A stretch of 64,000 bases of DNA from Pascua guehoae (lineage: Eukaryota; Basidiomycota; Tremellomycetes; Trichosporonales; Trichosporonaceae), in NCBI GenBank assembly GCA_001600415.1, contig BCJX01000003.1, positions 1,800,059-1,864,058 of the forward strand, read 5' to 3'. Below, piece by piece: positions 31,598-41,200 of the stretch; within the stretch, counting starts at the first letter, position 1; each line of letters opens with the position of its first letter. The notes under the pieces are model-generated. The model was not told the DNA's origin, did no database searches, and saw only the letters and a program-made list of their open reading frames with translations. The position numbers were made by a program, and so were the translations under genes.

Positions 31598-32941
31598 ATG
31601 CTCGTCTCGGCCGTTCTCCCCACGCTCGCTACCCTACTCTCCTTTATCGCCCCGTCGCTGGTCGTCTCGGCGCGCACGGTCCCTGTGACGGCTCCGTCGA
31701 AGCGCGCGTTTGGGTTCAGTGCACCCCACTACAGCCTGTACCTGAACGATGAGATGAGCTTTGACAGCTGGCCGGGTCCGGACAAGATTCAGCCGTACAA
31801 CCGCGTCCTGCTGGCCTTTTGGCTGACGACCGAGACGCAGGCTGCGCCCACGTCGTGGGTGGGCTTTACGGACGCGGAGCGCCAGTCGATTCTGAGCAGC
31901 TACCACGATGCGGGGATTGCGCTCATGGTGTCTGCGTTTGGCGACGACGACAAGGTTATCACGGCCAAAAAGGACCCGGTGGCGACTGCGCAGAGCCTGG
32001 CGGCGTTTGTCAAGCAGTACAGCCTCGACGGTGTCGACATTGACTTTGAAGACTTTACGCCGCTCCAGACCGACCAGGCGTATGCGCTCGAGTGGCTGAC
32101 AAAGTTCCACACCGAGCTGCGGTCCCAGCTGCCCGCCGACAGCTATGCCATTTCGTCGACGCCCACGGCGTGGATGTACGGATCCGTCTTTGGCTCCGAG
32201 TCGTCCGTCTACTGCCAGCTCAACAAGGCCGTCGGCTCGACCATTTCCTGGTACCAGATGCAGCTCTACAACGGCAACCCGGGTACCTGGGACACGTGCG
32301 AGAACACCATGTGGAAGGGCGCCGACCCGGGCTTCCTCTCGGTCAACGAGATTGCCACCATGTGCGACATTCCCCTGAGCAAAATCTCCATCGGCAAGCT
32401 CTGGGACAAGTCGGACCTCGCAAAGGACGGCATCGAGGCCGAAATCCCCACCCCGGCAGACTTTGCCCAGTGCATTGTCCAGTCCAAGGCCCAGATCTCG
32501 TACCCCGACACTGGCATCATGGTCTGGGCCGCCCACCTCGACAACTGGAACGGCGCCATCGACTTCCTCAAGGACACGCTCGCCGCACAGGCGACCAGCG
32601 TCGCCACCGGAGTCGCGTCGAGCGCCGCCGCCGCCAGCGGCTCCGCCACCGCCTCGGGCTCTGCCGCCGCCTCGGGTGCCGCCGCCTCGGGTGCCGCTTC
32701 GGGCGCCGCTGCCGCTTCCGCCGCCGCCGCTGGTTCGGCAGGCGCGAGCGGCTCCCCCTCCGTCGCGGGCGCCGCTTCTGCCGCCTCGTCGGGCGTCCAG
32801 TCGTCCACAAAGGCCGGTTCGTCGGCCGGTACCGGAACCGCCGCCAACGCAGAGGCCTCCAACGCTACTTCGGCCGCTACCCGCGCCGTCCCCGCCGCCC
32901 TCGGCTTATTCGCCGCCATGGCCGCCGTCGCCGTCTTCTAA
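31598..32941 (+). CDS. GPI-anchored glycoside hydrolase family 18 protein (chitinase-like)
   Basis: A single exon encodes 447 residues. The N-terminus is a signal peptide (MLVSAVLPTLATLLSF.., cleavage near residue 25). The GH18 catalytic motif DxxDxDxE is intact as D144-G-V-D-I-D-F-E151, with Glu151 the expected acid, and a YQMQLYN strand follows in the barrel. After about residue 335 the chain becomes a long Ala/Ser/Gly-rich stalk. It ends in a hydrophobic tail (ALGLFAAMAAVAVF) preceded by small residues, the pattern of a GPI-anchor signal. It should therefore sit on the cell surface or in the wall and cut chitin or a related beta-1,4-GlcNAc polymer. Exact specificity (chitinase or endo-N-acetylglucosaminidase) cannot be told. 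Confidence 0.85.
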   Translation: MLVSAVLPTLATLLSFIAPSLVVSARTVPVTAPSKRAFGFSAPHYSLYLNDEMSFDSWPGPDKIQPYNRVLLAFWLTTETQAAPTSWVGFTDAERQSILSSYHDAGIALMVSAFGDDDKVITAKKDPVATAQSLAAFVKQYSLDGVDIDFEDFTPLQTDQAYALEWLTKFHTELRSQLPADSYAISSTPTAWMYGSVFGSESSVYCQLNKAVGSTISWYQMQLYNGNPGTWDTCENTMWKGADPGFLSVNEIATMCDIPLSKISIGKLWDKSDLAKDGIEAEIPTPADFAQCIVQSKAQISYPDTGIMVWAAHLDNWNGAIDFLKDTLAAQATSVATGVASSAAAASGSATASGSAAASGAAASGAASGAAAASAAAAGSAGASGSPSVAGAASAASSGVQSSTKAGSSAGTGTAANAEASNATSAATRAVPAALGLFAAMAAVAVF

Positions 32942-33368
32942 GACTGTTGCATCGTCACCTCGGCTGCGTCCAGCCTCGTCACTTGACACCTAGCACATCC
33001 TCCCGCCCCATCCGGCGCTGACGGACACTAGCTACCATTTTGCATTACTCTCCATTATTTCTTTTCGTACACGCCATGAACTCTTTCCCATTCCCTACAC
33101 CAACGGCGGGCTGGGTACTACATGACATAGCTAGGCTACCTGTGACTCCTTGCGCTTGACCCTCTTCCACGGGTTCCAAGAGCAGCTTGATCATGACCTC
33201 GTGGTATTAATTGTTACCGGACCGAGGAGACGGCGTGGGACCGATCTGCTACGCATGCTACGAGCTGATCCCGGGTCTCACTCCTCCTCCGACTGCAGAA
33301 TGCACGAGCCGCCAACCGCCGTTCCGCCCAAGTTGCCACAAGCTGCAGGAACAGAGTGCCCCGTCATC
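32942..33368. other. Intergenic stretch, no gene seen
   Basis: This lies between the GH18 stop and the end of the Gln/Pro-rich frame trailing the F-box-like gene. It presumably contains the two 3' UTRs of these convergent genes. Confidence 0.5.
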
Positions 33369-33608
33369 TCATACTGCAACCCCGGTCGTCGGCGGTTCCT
33401 GCGTCACGTTGGAGTTCTGAGATTGTTGGGGAGGTTGGAGAGGTTGAGCTGGCTGGGCTGGCTGGGCTGACTGGGCTGACTCGACTAGCTGGGTAGGATT
33501 GTCAGGTTTCGCAGGCTCGGTAGTTTGGGCGGGAGGGGCAGGTTGAGCTTGCTGGAATTGCCGAGTTGGCTGTATTGCTTGCTGGGGCGGCTGCATTCGC
33601 TCAGTTGA
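33369..33608 (-). other. In-frame Gln/Pro-rich extension behind a TGA stop
   Basis: Directly after the TGA (33611-33609) of the F-box-like gene, the same frame stays open for 79 codons. It is rich in Gln, Pro and Ala (for example QPAQPAQPLQPPQQ), and the last residues before the stop are also Gln/Pro/Ser/Ala. The DNA is a degenerate CTGGG/GGCTG repeat. It may be a former C-terminal tail cut off by a nonsense change, a read-through extension, or a repeat that is open by chance. Confidence 0.4.
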
Positions 33609-34868
33609 TCAGGCTTGCTGGGATGGCTGTATTATTCGCGGGGCGAGCTTGAGTTTAACCCTCTTCTGGGGCATAACCCGGTCGTGCTGCGGTCCCAATT
33701 CATCAACGACGGCGCGGCGTTCGCCGGGGGACAGGGCTAGTCCGGGGTCTCCGAGCGCGAGGTCTGGCATGGTGCACCATGCGGGGTACGTGACGAATCG
33801 AAGCCTGCTGTGGTGGCTGGGGTCAAAGGTGGTCTGCAGCCGGCTGCACATGTCCCGCGCACGCTCGGTTGCGTCGGCGAGCAGGTCGTCGACACGCTCG
33901 GGGGGCACGGGGACGGAAGTGTTTGGCCAGGCGCGGTGCATGTCCGCGCCCGAGCCGAGCAGGAAGGCCGGAGACAGGCGCTCGGCGCCGACAATGGTGA
34001 GGGCGTGTCCCTCTGCGACAAACTCTGCGAGCGCATGCACGAGAGGGTGCAACACGCCCAACGGTGTCCCCTCGGCCAGCCACGGGGGGAGCGTCATCAG
34101 GGGCGAGATTGGCACCCTAGCCGTGCGGAGCACGATGACGAGATCGGTAATGCTCTGGCGCCCTCTGTTGAACACGACTGTTCGGAAGGGTATGCGGTCG
34201 TCAATGGTGATATGGGCGACACATAGGTCCGTCGGGCTGATCTGCACTCCAGGGGGGGACAGATTGGGACCACCTATGGGGCCACTAGCATGAATGAGCG
34301 TCTTGGTGAGCAACGCCTCGGCGCCGGGCGTGAACAGCACATGGGGGTCATCAAGGGCGCCCACCTGCGAGTTGACGTGTTCGACACTGATCGTCCCCCG
34401 GGGATAGAATAAGAGATACTCTCCCCGCACCGTCCACCGTGGTGGGAGGGCGTGCGTAAAGGCCCGGTGGGTAAGGTAGAGGTAGGCGGATATCATGCCA
34501 AACGTCATTCCCAGCGGCTCGTCGACGGTGCGTATGAGGCAAACCTGGCGCCGTTGCGACGCACTGCATGCCGCGCTTGGCGCAGTGAGTGGGGTCTCCA
34601 CCCAGGGGATAAAGGGGAGGCGCTGCACACGGCCGTCGCTGCCGTCCCCAGTCGTATAGCCCAGACTCGCAAGCGCCGGAAGGCCAAATGCCAGCCCTCG
34701 TTGCTCGTACGGCAGCTTTTCCTCGACGAGGGCAACGTGCATAAACAGCCGCGCGTCAGCAGCGTCGCGATACTGCGTCGACGTCGTCCGCATGGCGAGC
34801 AGCGACCCCATGTCGGCGTGCGCGAGCACGAGGTCGACGAGGTGCGGGAACATGTGGTGGTCGAGCAT
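33609..34868 (-). CDS. F-box-like protein, lineage-type, function unknown
   Basis: A single exon encodes 419 residues if translation starts at ATG 34868. This start puts the F-box-like helices (MLDHHMFPHLVDLVLAHADM, then LLAMRTTSTQYRDAADARLF) at the extreme N-terminus, as is usual for this kind of protein. The frame is open for 81 codons further upstream but that part looks non-coding, and a TTGCAG just before the ATG could be an acceptor. The remainder has alternating hydrophobic strands (LVIVLRTARVP, ALTIVGAERL) without a domain I recognise. F-box proteins usually recruit substrates to SCF ubiquitin ligases, but members of such expanded families in these yeasts are mostly uncharacterised. 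The C-terminus ends abruptly in IIQPSQQA at a TGA followed by an open Gln/Pro-rich frame. Confidence 0.65.
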   Translation of the reverse strand: MLDHHMFPHLVDLVLAHADMGSLLAMRTTSTQYRDAADARLFMHVALVEEKLPYEQRGLAFGLPALASLGYTTGDGSDGRVQRLPFIPWVETPLTAPSAACSASQRRQVCLIRTVDEPLGMTFGMISAYLYLTHRAFTHALPPRWTVRGEYLLFYPRGTISVEHVNSQVGALDDPHVLFTPGAEALLTKTLIHASGPIGGPNLSPPGVQISPTDLCVAHITIDDRIPFRTVVFNRGRQSITDLVIVLRTARVPISPLMTLPPWLAEGTPLGVLHPLVHALAEFVAEGHALTIVGAERLSPAFLLGSGADMHRAWPNTSVPVPPERVDDLLADATERARDMCSRLQTTFDPSHHSRLRFVTYPAWCTMPDLALGDPGLALSPGERRAVVDELGPQHDRVMPQKRVKLKLAPRIIQPSQQA

Positions 34869-35375
34869 ATTGCCTGCAATTGCCTGTTGGTGAGTCAAGG
34901 ACCCTCCCAGAGGGGGACAAGGAGAGGATACAAGTCCAGTCATGCCAGTCAGGCTCTTGGGCCACAATCGACACCCTGATGATCGACCGTGTTTCATGGT
35001 CGAGTCACGTGAGTGAAACGTGACACGTGGCACCTGCGAGGCGGAGAGGCACATGGATGCCCACATTGGCCACATCGCACCCATCTCTCTCTTTACCTGC
35101 CTCTCCGTCATCCGCTCGTCAACAGGTTAATTAGCTCGACCCGTCTGCAGCACTTACGCACATTGTAACTGTATAGACCTCGTAGACTGGGTACATTAGA
35201 TTTCCCACCACTCCACCCACTCCCAGCTCATCTCCGGGGCAGGTGGGGCATGCTGGACACCTGGTGTGCCCCCATATGCACCCCTGCTGCTTCAGCCCAT
35301 CCGTCCACGCCCACAACCGCCTCTCTGGCTCTCCGAGCGGTCCGGCCGTCGTGGGTCCCAATGGACATTGTAACA
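34869..35375. other. Intergenic stretch, no gene seen
   Basis: This contains the promoter and leader of the F-box-like gene and the upstream flank of tRNA-Ser. No coding region is supported. Confidence 0.45.
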
Positions 35376-35456
35376 GGCAACGTGGCGGAGTGGTTAACGC
35401 GGTTGACTCGAAATCAACTTCCTTCGGGAGCACATGTTCGAATCATGTCGTTGTCG
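35376..35456 (+). tRNA. tRNA-Ser (anticodon CGA)
   Basis: A type II tRNA of 81 nt without an intron. The acceptor GGCAACG (35376-35382) pairs with CGTTGTC (35449-35455) with one G-U, and the discriminator is G35456. The anticodon stem GTTGA/TCAAC flanks the loop CTCGAAA, with anticodon CGA at 35409-35411 reading UCG. A long variable arm (TTCCTTCGGGAGC) and the T arm ACATG-TTCGAAT-CATGT follow. The G discriminator and the large variable arm are serine identity elements. Confidence 0.9.
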
Positions 35457-36024
35457 TGAGCGTATCTCTTTTGGCATTCGCTGGGTGTGCTTTTGGCGTC
35501 GGTGAGCGGTTGGAGCCGTGGTGAGTATGGGAGGATGTTTGGACGGGCAGCATGGCGATGGAACTGGTTGGATTGGTTGTGGTGCGCGTTGCTCTGATTC
35601 AGAAGGGGTGGGAAGAAAAGCACCGTGACGAGCGCAGAGAAGGAAGGCCTCTGCGAGGCACGCGAGTTTGGGTGCCGTATGCCAACGCAGAGTGTCCAGT
35701 TGCACCACTGCGGTAGATGTTCGCGCACTCGAGGGACATGTTATGTGGTCGCTGAAGTATGGCGTGTAGGTAGGGCATGACGTAAGAGCCTGCGTCGGAA
35801 GTGATCGTTGGTGGCTTACGAAATTGCAGTGGGGGGTTCACGGCTTGCCTGGTACCGAGTCTCCTGGCTGGGGTGAGCAACAGTCTTGTCGTCCAACGGT
35901 CTCGGCGCTCTCAGCAGGTTCCTGGATGATTCGTACAAAGAGACGTAGAAACACGGGGAGCAACAATCCAGACGCGGGATGAGATGTGATGGCGTGCATG
36001 CTAGTGATGTGGTTCGTGTCTACG
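35457..36024. other. Intergenic stretch, no gene seen
   Basis: This lies between tRNA-Ser and the 3' end of the small coiled-coil protein gene. Nothing beyond the expected 3' UTR is supported. Confidence 0.45.
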
Positions 36025-36817
36025 CTACTTGTCCTTCTTGTTCTTGAGATCGTCGGCCCAGACGACTTTGGCTTTATCCCCGGCTTCCTGTGGGGTTAGT
36101 GGGAGGTGCGGGGGTAAGGGGCTCGAGGGGAGTGGGAGGGGTAGTGAGGGATGGTGGGAGGGGCGGTGAGGGACAATGGGGGCGATAGTGGGGGGCAACA
36201 GTGGGTGACGACACTGTGCCACATTGGAAGTGGATTGTTGGAGGGACAGTCGGGGAGGATGGTTAGGATGCAGTACACCAATCCACGAGGGTGATCAACG
36301 GGTAGCACCCGCAGCATCCCGATCCGGGAAGAGGAGAATGACCCAGTACCAGTGTGTAGGACACCTCGAGGCGGGGAGAAGCAGAGATATCGCAAGATGG
36401 ACAGCAAGCGATGAGCCGCGAGAGAACGCCCTCTACCCCCAACGTCACTGCCGGTCGCCCCAACGAGCCCATAGCACAGCACCACGCCGAAACACAGCAA
36501 AAACAGCAAACACAGCAAACACAGCAAACACAGCAAACACAGAAGACACACACCTGGAGCTGGGCTTGCAACTCGTTGCTGGCTGCTTGGCGCTGCCTCC
36601 GGACGTCGTCGACCTTCTTTTTCAGTTCTGGCGAGAGAGACTGGAGGGACGAGTCCAAGCGCAACAGGCGGGGGCGTCGAGCAGTGGTGGTTGTGGGCCA
36701 GGCGGATACACGGCACAGGTTGTAGATCACATCATGGGGAACGTAGAGGACGTCGGGGTCGCACAGGGAGAGTACGAGCAGGCCGTGCCAAGGTGCAAGG
36801 TTGCGCCGCGCGTGCAT
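36025..36817 (-). CDS. Small coiled-coil protein, function unknown (two-exon model)
   Basis: Two exons on the minus strand (36817-36554 and 36087-36025) join in phase 0 to 108 residues. The confident part is the coiled coil LSPELKKKVDDVRRQRQAAS..LQAQLQ, spliced from a GTGTGT donor to a CCCCACAG acceptor and continued by EAGDKAKVVWADDLKNKKDK and TAG. The N-terminal part from the chosen ATG (MHARRNLAPWHG..) is less certain. A CTCCAG at 36643-36638 could instead be an acceptor, with the true first exon further upstream. The intron is 466 nt, long for this window, and carries a 9-bp repeat. I recognise no family. Confidence 0.45.
36490..36542. repeat. 9-bp tandem repeat AAACACAGC, about 6 copies
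   Basis: Six near-perfect copies of AAACACAGC (one variant AAAAACAGC) lie in the intron of the small coiled-coil protein gene, ending about 10 bp from its 5' splice site. Confidence 0.8.
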
Positions 36818-38537
36818 GGGCGGGTAAATGTCACAGCCCGTGCGTGGGGAGTTAAGAATTGGGGAGGGGGAGGCAAGTAAGTGGGGTATCGGAGCAAGCG
36901 TCAGGTTCCAAACTCTGGGTCTAGGTGGCACACACGTTGTAGAACTCTTCCTCGCTTGGTGTCGTCGCTGAGGTCAGCGTTCAGTCTCCGTGTGTCACGT
37001 CGCAAGCGAACTCGGAGACGTCTCGGAGCGTCACGCGGCACTCGTGGGGGCATGTTCGCAATGAGTGGCACCTGGCGTGATACTCCGAACACATGCGCTC
37101 TACCACCACACACCGACATTGCCAACTTTTGGCCATTGAGTTCACGCTCCTCCCCCAGCCATCCAGACATTTGGCCATGGAAGCGCCGAGCGAACGCAAG
37201 CGCCCGAAACTTGCCGACCCCAAGACGTGCTAACAACACACGCTCGGTGAGTCGAGTACACTCTCGGTACCAACAGTGGCATCCAGCGCCTACCCGCTCC
37301 GCATCCAACACGTCCCCCACCTCTGGACGACCACTCGTTTGGCCACCCGCCAAGCCTGGGATTGATTCGCTTCCAACGGAGCAGTCACACTCACCCGTCA
37401 TAATACCGTACCCGGTTCCAATGACTGAATGTCAGTGTATCGTCCTGCATAGTTTCGATACTGGATACACACTAACAGCCGAGACGGCGAGGAACCTGTC
37501 GTCAGCGGTCAACTCTGTTGAGGACGAGGGGGATAAGCGGACACGAGGCGAGCTGCAAACGACCGTTGGTGGCTTAGATGCACCGTGTGCTCATGGTCGT
37601 TGTATGCGTATGCATGTCGTGTTAACTCACCGTCCCCACAAGATTTTTCCGGTCATGGGTATTGTTTTGTTTTTGTTGTCGTGTGGAAGTGGTATTGTCT
37701 AGGTGGTCGTTTGAGATGGCAGACGAGTGGTTGGTGCAGTGAGTCTGTGTCTGTCACAATCCTCTTGGCCTGCTTGGTTGTTGTAATTTCTCGTGCGTCA
37801 TAATTCGGTGGGTGAATATAATTGCCTAATGCGGCAGTTTATGCCCCTGCCAATGGGCACTGGGCCTAGGCATCAGAGAGAACCACCAAAAAGCAGGGCA
37901 GAAATGCCACGAGCCAGGATGCAGGATGCCCATCTGCCCAGGGCATGCAAAGGCAGAGAGGCGGCCAGGCTGCAGGCTGCATGGCTGCAGCCTCGTGAAG
38001 CTCGTGAGTTTGTGTCGAGCGTCACCACCCATTCCTGTGGGTTTGTTGGGCATCATCAGTTTGGACCAATGCAAAATGTCAGTCGTCAGTCAGTCAGTCG
38101 AGTGAGGGAAGGTCCCTGCGCCACCCCTCCCTTGGTCAAAGTCCCTATCGCAACTCCCACGGTGCACCACCACACACCACACACATCCACAACCACTCCC
38201 TCCCTGTCCCTCTCCCCTCTCTCCCGCTGTCGACTCCATCCCAACTCTACTCCACCCAACTCGTCATTGCTCGTTATCACTCCCACCAACACCGCTTCTC
38301 AACCTCGGTCACCACCCATCGACCACCACCTCTTTGCCGCCCCGCCCCTCCGCCTTACGGCTGCGACACCAACGCAGCTTGGTATCACTCCGCAACAACG
38401 GCCCGCGCCCACCGCCACCTCGTCACCACCACCTAGTCATTCACTGGCCCACCTCCGCTCCCACTCAACCGACCCCGCTTCTTGGGTCTTGACTGGACTC
38501 GGTTGATTGCGATCCATTCGCCTCTTGACTCTACCTC

Positions 38538-38585
<48 letters not shown>

Positions 38586-38587
38586 CC
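36818..38587. other. Intergenic stretch, promoter of the 6-phosphogluconolactonase gene
   Basis: No gene is firmly supported. A short plus-strand frame at 37177 (MEAPSERKRPKLADPK) has protein-like composition but no convincing downstream exon. From about 38160 the plus strand is strongly pyrimidine-rich, ending in a 45-base poly-C run (38539-38583), which fits a basidiomycete promoter or leader for the gene starting at 38588. Confidence 0.45.
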
Positions 38588-38614
38588 ATGCCCCCCCCCC
38601 CCCCCCCCCCCCCC
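38539..38614. repeat. Two long poly-C tracts flanking a start codon
   Basis: A run of 45 C (38539-38583) is followed by AACCATG and another run of 24 C (38591-38614). The second run encodes eight prolines right after the start Met. Homopolymers of this length are error-prone in sequencing and unstable in vivo, so the true lengths are uncertain. Confidence 0.85.
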
Positions 38615-40350
38615 GTCTTCTACTCGTTCAAGGACAACCAGACCCTTGTCGGTGGGTATCGCGTCACCCCGTGCACCGAGGGTGTGGATGGGGCGCTGCT
38701 CGTGTTGGGGTGTATTTCCTGCAGCCAAGCGTCTCTGCTGGCAGTTTTGTTCTCCCCTCTCCGCCACCCTTGCTCACCTCGCCCCTTTCACCTCCTGACC
38801 TGATGCTCTATCTCCAACTGGCCCTATTTTGCCATTTCACTCCGCTGACGCCAAGACTCCCTTGCCAACTTTGTCATCAAGGCGCAACGCGACGCCGTCG
38901 ACAAGCGCGGCAAGTTTACCCTCGCGCTCTCGGGCGGTTCGCTCGCTGCCAACCTCCGCGGCCTCGCCGACCAGCAGAACGTGCAGTGGGACAAGTGGTA
39001 AGTGCCGCTCCGTGATCACGTGTGCGCGTTCGGCTTTGCACTGCGGCAACAGACTGGTTGGTCACCCCTCGAGCGCGTCACCTGCAAGTGGGCGTGTCTT
39101 GCCACCGGCAGCTGCATCATGTCGTCTGCCGTCGGATGTCCCGCCGCCAGGTTTGGCCGATGGAGAGACCCAACCAGGGAGGTGGTGGCAAACCGATGTT
39201 GCGAGTGTCACGTACGCCGCTGCACAAGCAGCCCTCTCGCACCTCGCACCCGCCGCCTCGCACCTGTCGTGTTTCAAGCCCGGTGCATGTTGTCAATCGA
39301 CCACCACATTCCGTTGGCGATCAGTGTCTTGGTTCCGCACGTGACTGGGAACACCTGCTCGCGCTACTCTATTTTCCGTGGTCATGCTGCTCACACCCAC
39401 CCCAGGGAGGTCTTCTTCTGCGACGAGCGTGCTGTTCCCCTCGACTCGGAGGACTCGAACTACCACTCAAACTATGTGTCGTTCCTGCAGCACGTCCCGA
39501 TCCCCGAGAAGCAGATCCACGTCATCAACCCCCAACACCTCGACGACCTCGAAGAGCTCGCGGACGACTATGAGAAGCAGCTCGTCAACCACTTTGCTGC
39601 ATCCAATGCCGCACGCTACCCGACCTTTGACCTCATGCTCCTCGGTATGGGCAAGGAGGGCGAGACGTGCTCGCTCTTTGCCGGCCACGAGGTCCTTTCC
39701 GAGCGCGACGCGTGGGTCACCAGCCTCGACGACGCGCCTAATGGGCCCCCTCGCCGTATCACCATGACGTGAGTGTGCCCCACCACCGCTGTAACCAACT
39801 CCGGAGCTAACTCGTTTGCAGCATCCCCGTCCTGACCCACTGCTACCGCGCCGTCTTTGTCGTCTCGGGCCCCGAAAAGGCCGAGCTCCTCCACACCGTC
39901 CTCGACGAGCCCGAGACGGGTCTCCCGTGCTCGCGTGTGCGCCCTGCGTGAGTACTGTCTGCCTCTTGCGTGCTGTCTGCCTCTTGCGTGCTGTCTGCCT
40001 CTTGCGTGTCTTCAACAACGCTTGCGAAGCATTCTCCTGACGTTGCTCTTCGATTCGCACCGCCTTGCTGTGGTCGTGCTCGCCTCCTTGCCGTGGTCGT
40101 GCTTGCACCGCAGGATCCCCCCTCCACAAACTTCACCTCGCACTCCATGTTCTCTGCTCCCATTTCACAACTGACACACAGTGCGCCCGGCCTCGTGTTC
40201 TGGTTTGCCGATGCCGACGCTGCGTCCCTAACAAAATACCCCCCCACGACCTTCCGCTGGATCGACAACCAGAAGGAGGCCGAGGAGGCCGTTGCCGCCG
40301 CCAAGAAGCGTGCCGAGCAGCGCGCGGCCCGCGCCGCCGAGGACCAGTAA
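38588..40350 (+). CDS. 6-phosphogluconolactonase (PGLS/SOL family)
   Basis: Five exons: 38588-38651, 38856-38997, 39406-39768, 39822-39947 and 40182-40350, 287 residues in frame. Family motifs in order are LALSGGS, the [10 protein letters not shown] strand, [28 protein letters not shown] and [13 protein letters not shown], with a charged Ala/Glu tail. The enzyme hydrolyses 6-phosphogluconolactone in the oxidative pentose phosphate pathway, in the cytosol, and helps supply NADPH. The usual GMGPDGHT active-site motif reads GMGKEGET here, so the conserved Asp is Glu153 and the catalytic His is Glu155; activity is therefore in question. The start codon is followed by eight Pro codons encoded by a pure C run. 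Intron 4 holds an 18-bp triplicate repeat. Confidence 0.9.
39955..40008. repeat. 18-bp perfect triplicate in an intron
   Basis: CTGTCTGCCTCTTGCGTG occurs three times head to tail (39955, 39973, 39991) just inside the 5' end of intron 4 of the 6-phosphogluconolactonase gene. Confidence 0.85.
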
Positions 40351-40699
40351 GCGGTGCGGCGGCTGGGAGCGAGCGGGCCGTGGACAAAAAGAGGTCGCGA
40401 GCGTGAAGACGAAACGAGCGCGCACACGAGCGACTACTGCGACTAAACAGCGTCTACGCGGCCCGGACCAACCATTCAACACATTGGCGCTACGCCATCC
40501 CACGCACCCCGCCAAAATGCCTCGCCTCGTGCTCGTAGTCTTTGAACCGTCGATGCCCAGCCTACAGATTCTGAGCCCCGACACGCAACCCGAGCTAGTA
40601 GTACCAGAGAACGCGTAGAACGGATGAAACCGCATACCGGTGGACCATCTATGAATACCAAGTGCCTTGCTGTGGGGCGTTGGGGCCTGGGTAGAGGTT

Positions 40700-40769
40700 N
40701 NNNNNNNNNNNNNNNNNNNNNNNNNNNNNNNNNNNNNNNNNNNNNNNNNNNNNNNNNNNNNNNNNNNNN
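40700..40769. other. Assembly gap (70 N)
   Basis: Seventy unresolved bases. The flanks are G/A-rich (GTAGAGGT on the left, GAGAGGGGGTAG on the right), so a simple repeat may have blocked the assembly. Confidence 0.95.
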
Positions 40770-41070
40770 GAGAGGGGGTAGAGTTGTGGGCTGGCAAGTG
40801 GGAAGAAGGAAGTGGGAGATTAGAGGTAGGAAGATGGAGTAAGGGAGGGCTTGGGGGAGGGCACGACGCACGATCTGGGAGAATGCCAGTACGCCAGGAC
40901 AAGGACAGTGGGAGAGGTAGGCAAAACGAGGTCGGTGGCAAGTGTCCAGCAGGCGCGTGCACGCTGGCAAGTCGTTGCAGCACACTGCCCAAACTGTAGA
41001 GGACGGCGCGGGCACGGACGGCGACGATAGCCCTTTGCTATGCCATACTCGCCCCATGCCATACCCATGC

Positions 41071-41200
41071 CATGTCCCGCCATGTCCCGTCATGCCCCAT
41101 CATGCCCCATCATGCCCCATCATGTGCCATCATGTGCCATCATGTCCCACCATGCCCCATAACGTCCCATCACGTCCCATCATGTAATGTCATGCCCCAC
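41071..41200. repeat. 10-bp minisatellite CATGCCCCAT, 13 units in register
   Basis: Thirteen consecutive 10-bp units, each starting C-A-T-G or a one-base variant and ending CAT, CGT or CAC (CATGCCCCAT, CATGTGCCAT, CATGTCCCAC and so on), with no length drift. It is intergenic. Confidence 0.85.

Noticed and set aside
31634..32536. 300-codon minus-strand frame opposite the GH18 gene
   Set aside because: Arg/Val/Leu-rich shadow of a well-supported single-exon GH18 coding region.
36881..37702. 273-codon plus-strand frame
   Set aside because: Arg/Ser/Thr-rich without domain or codon bias like the neighbours. Probably non-coding, though a small spliced gene nearby is not excluded.
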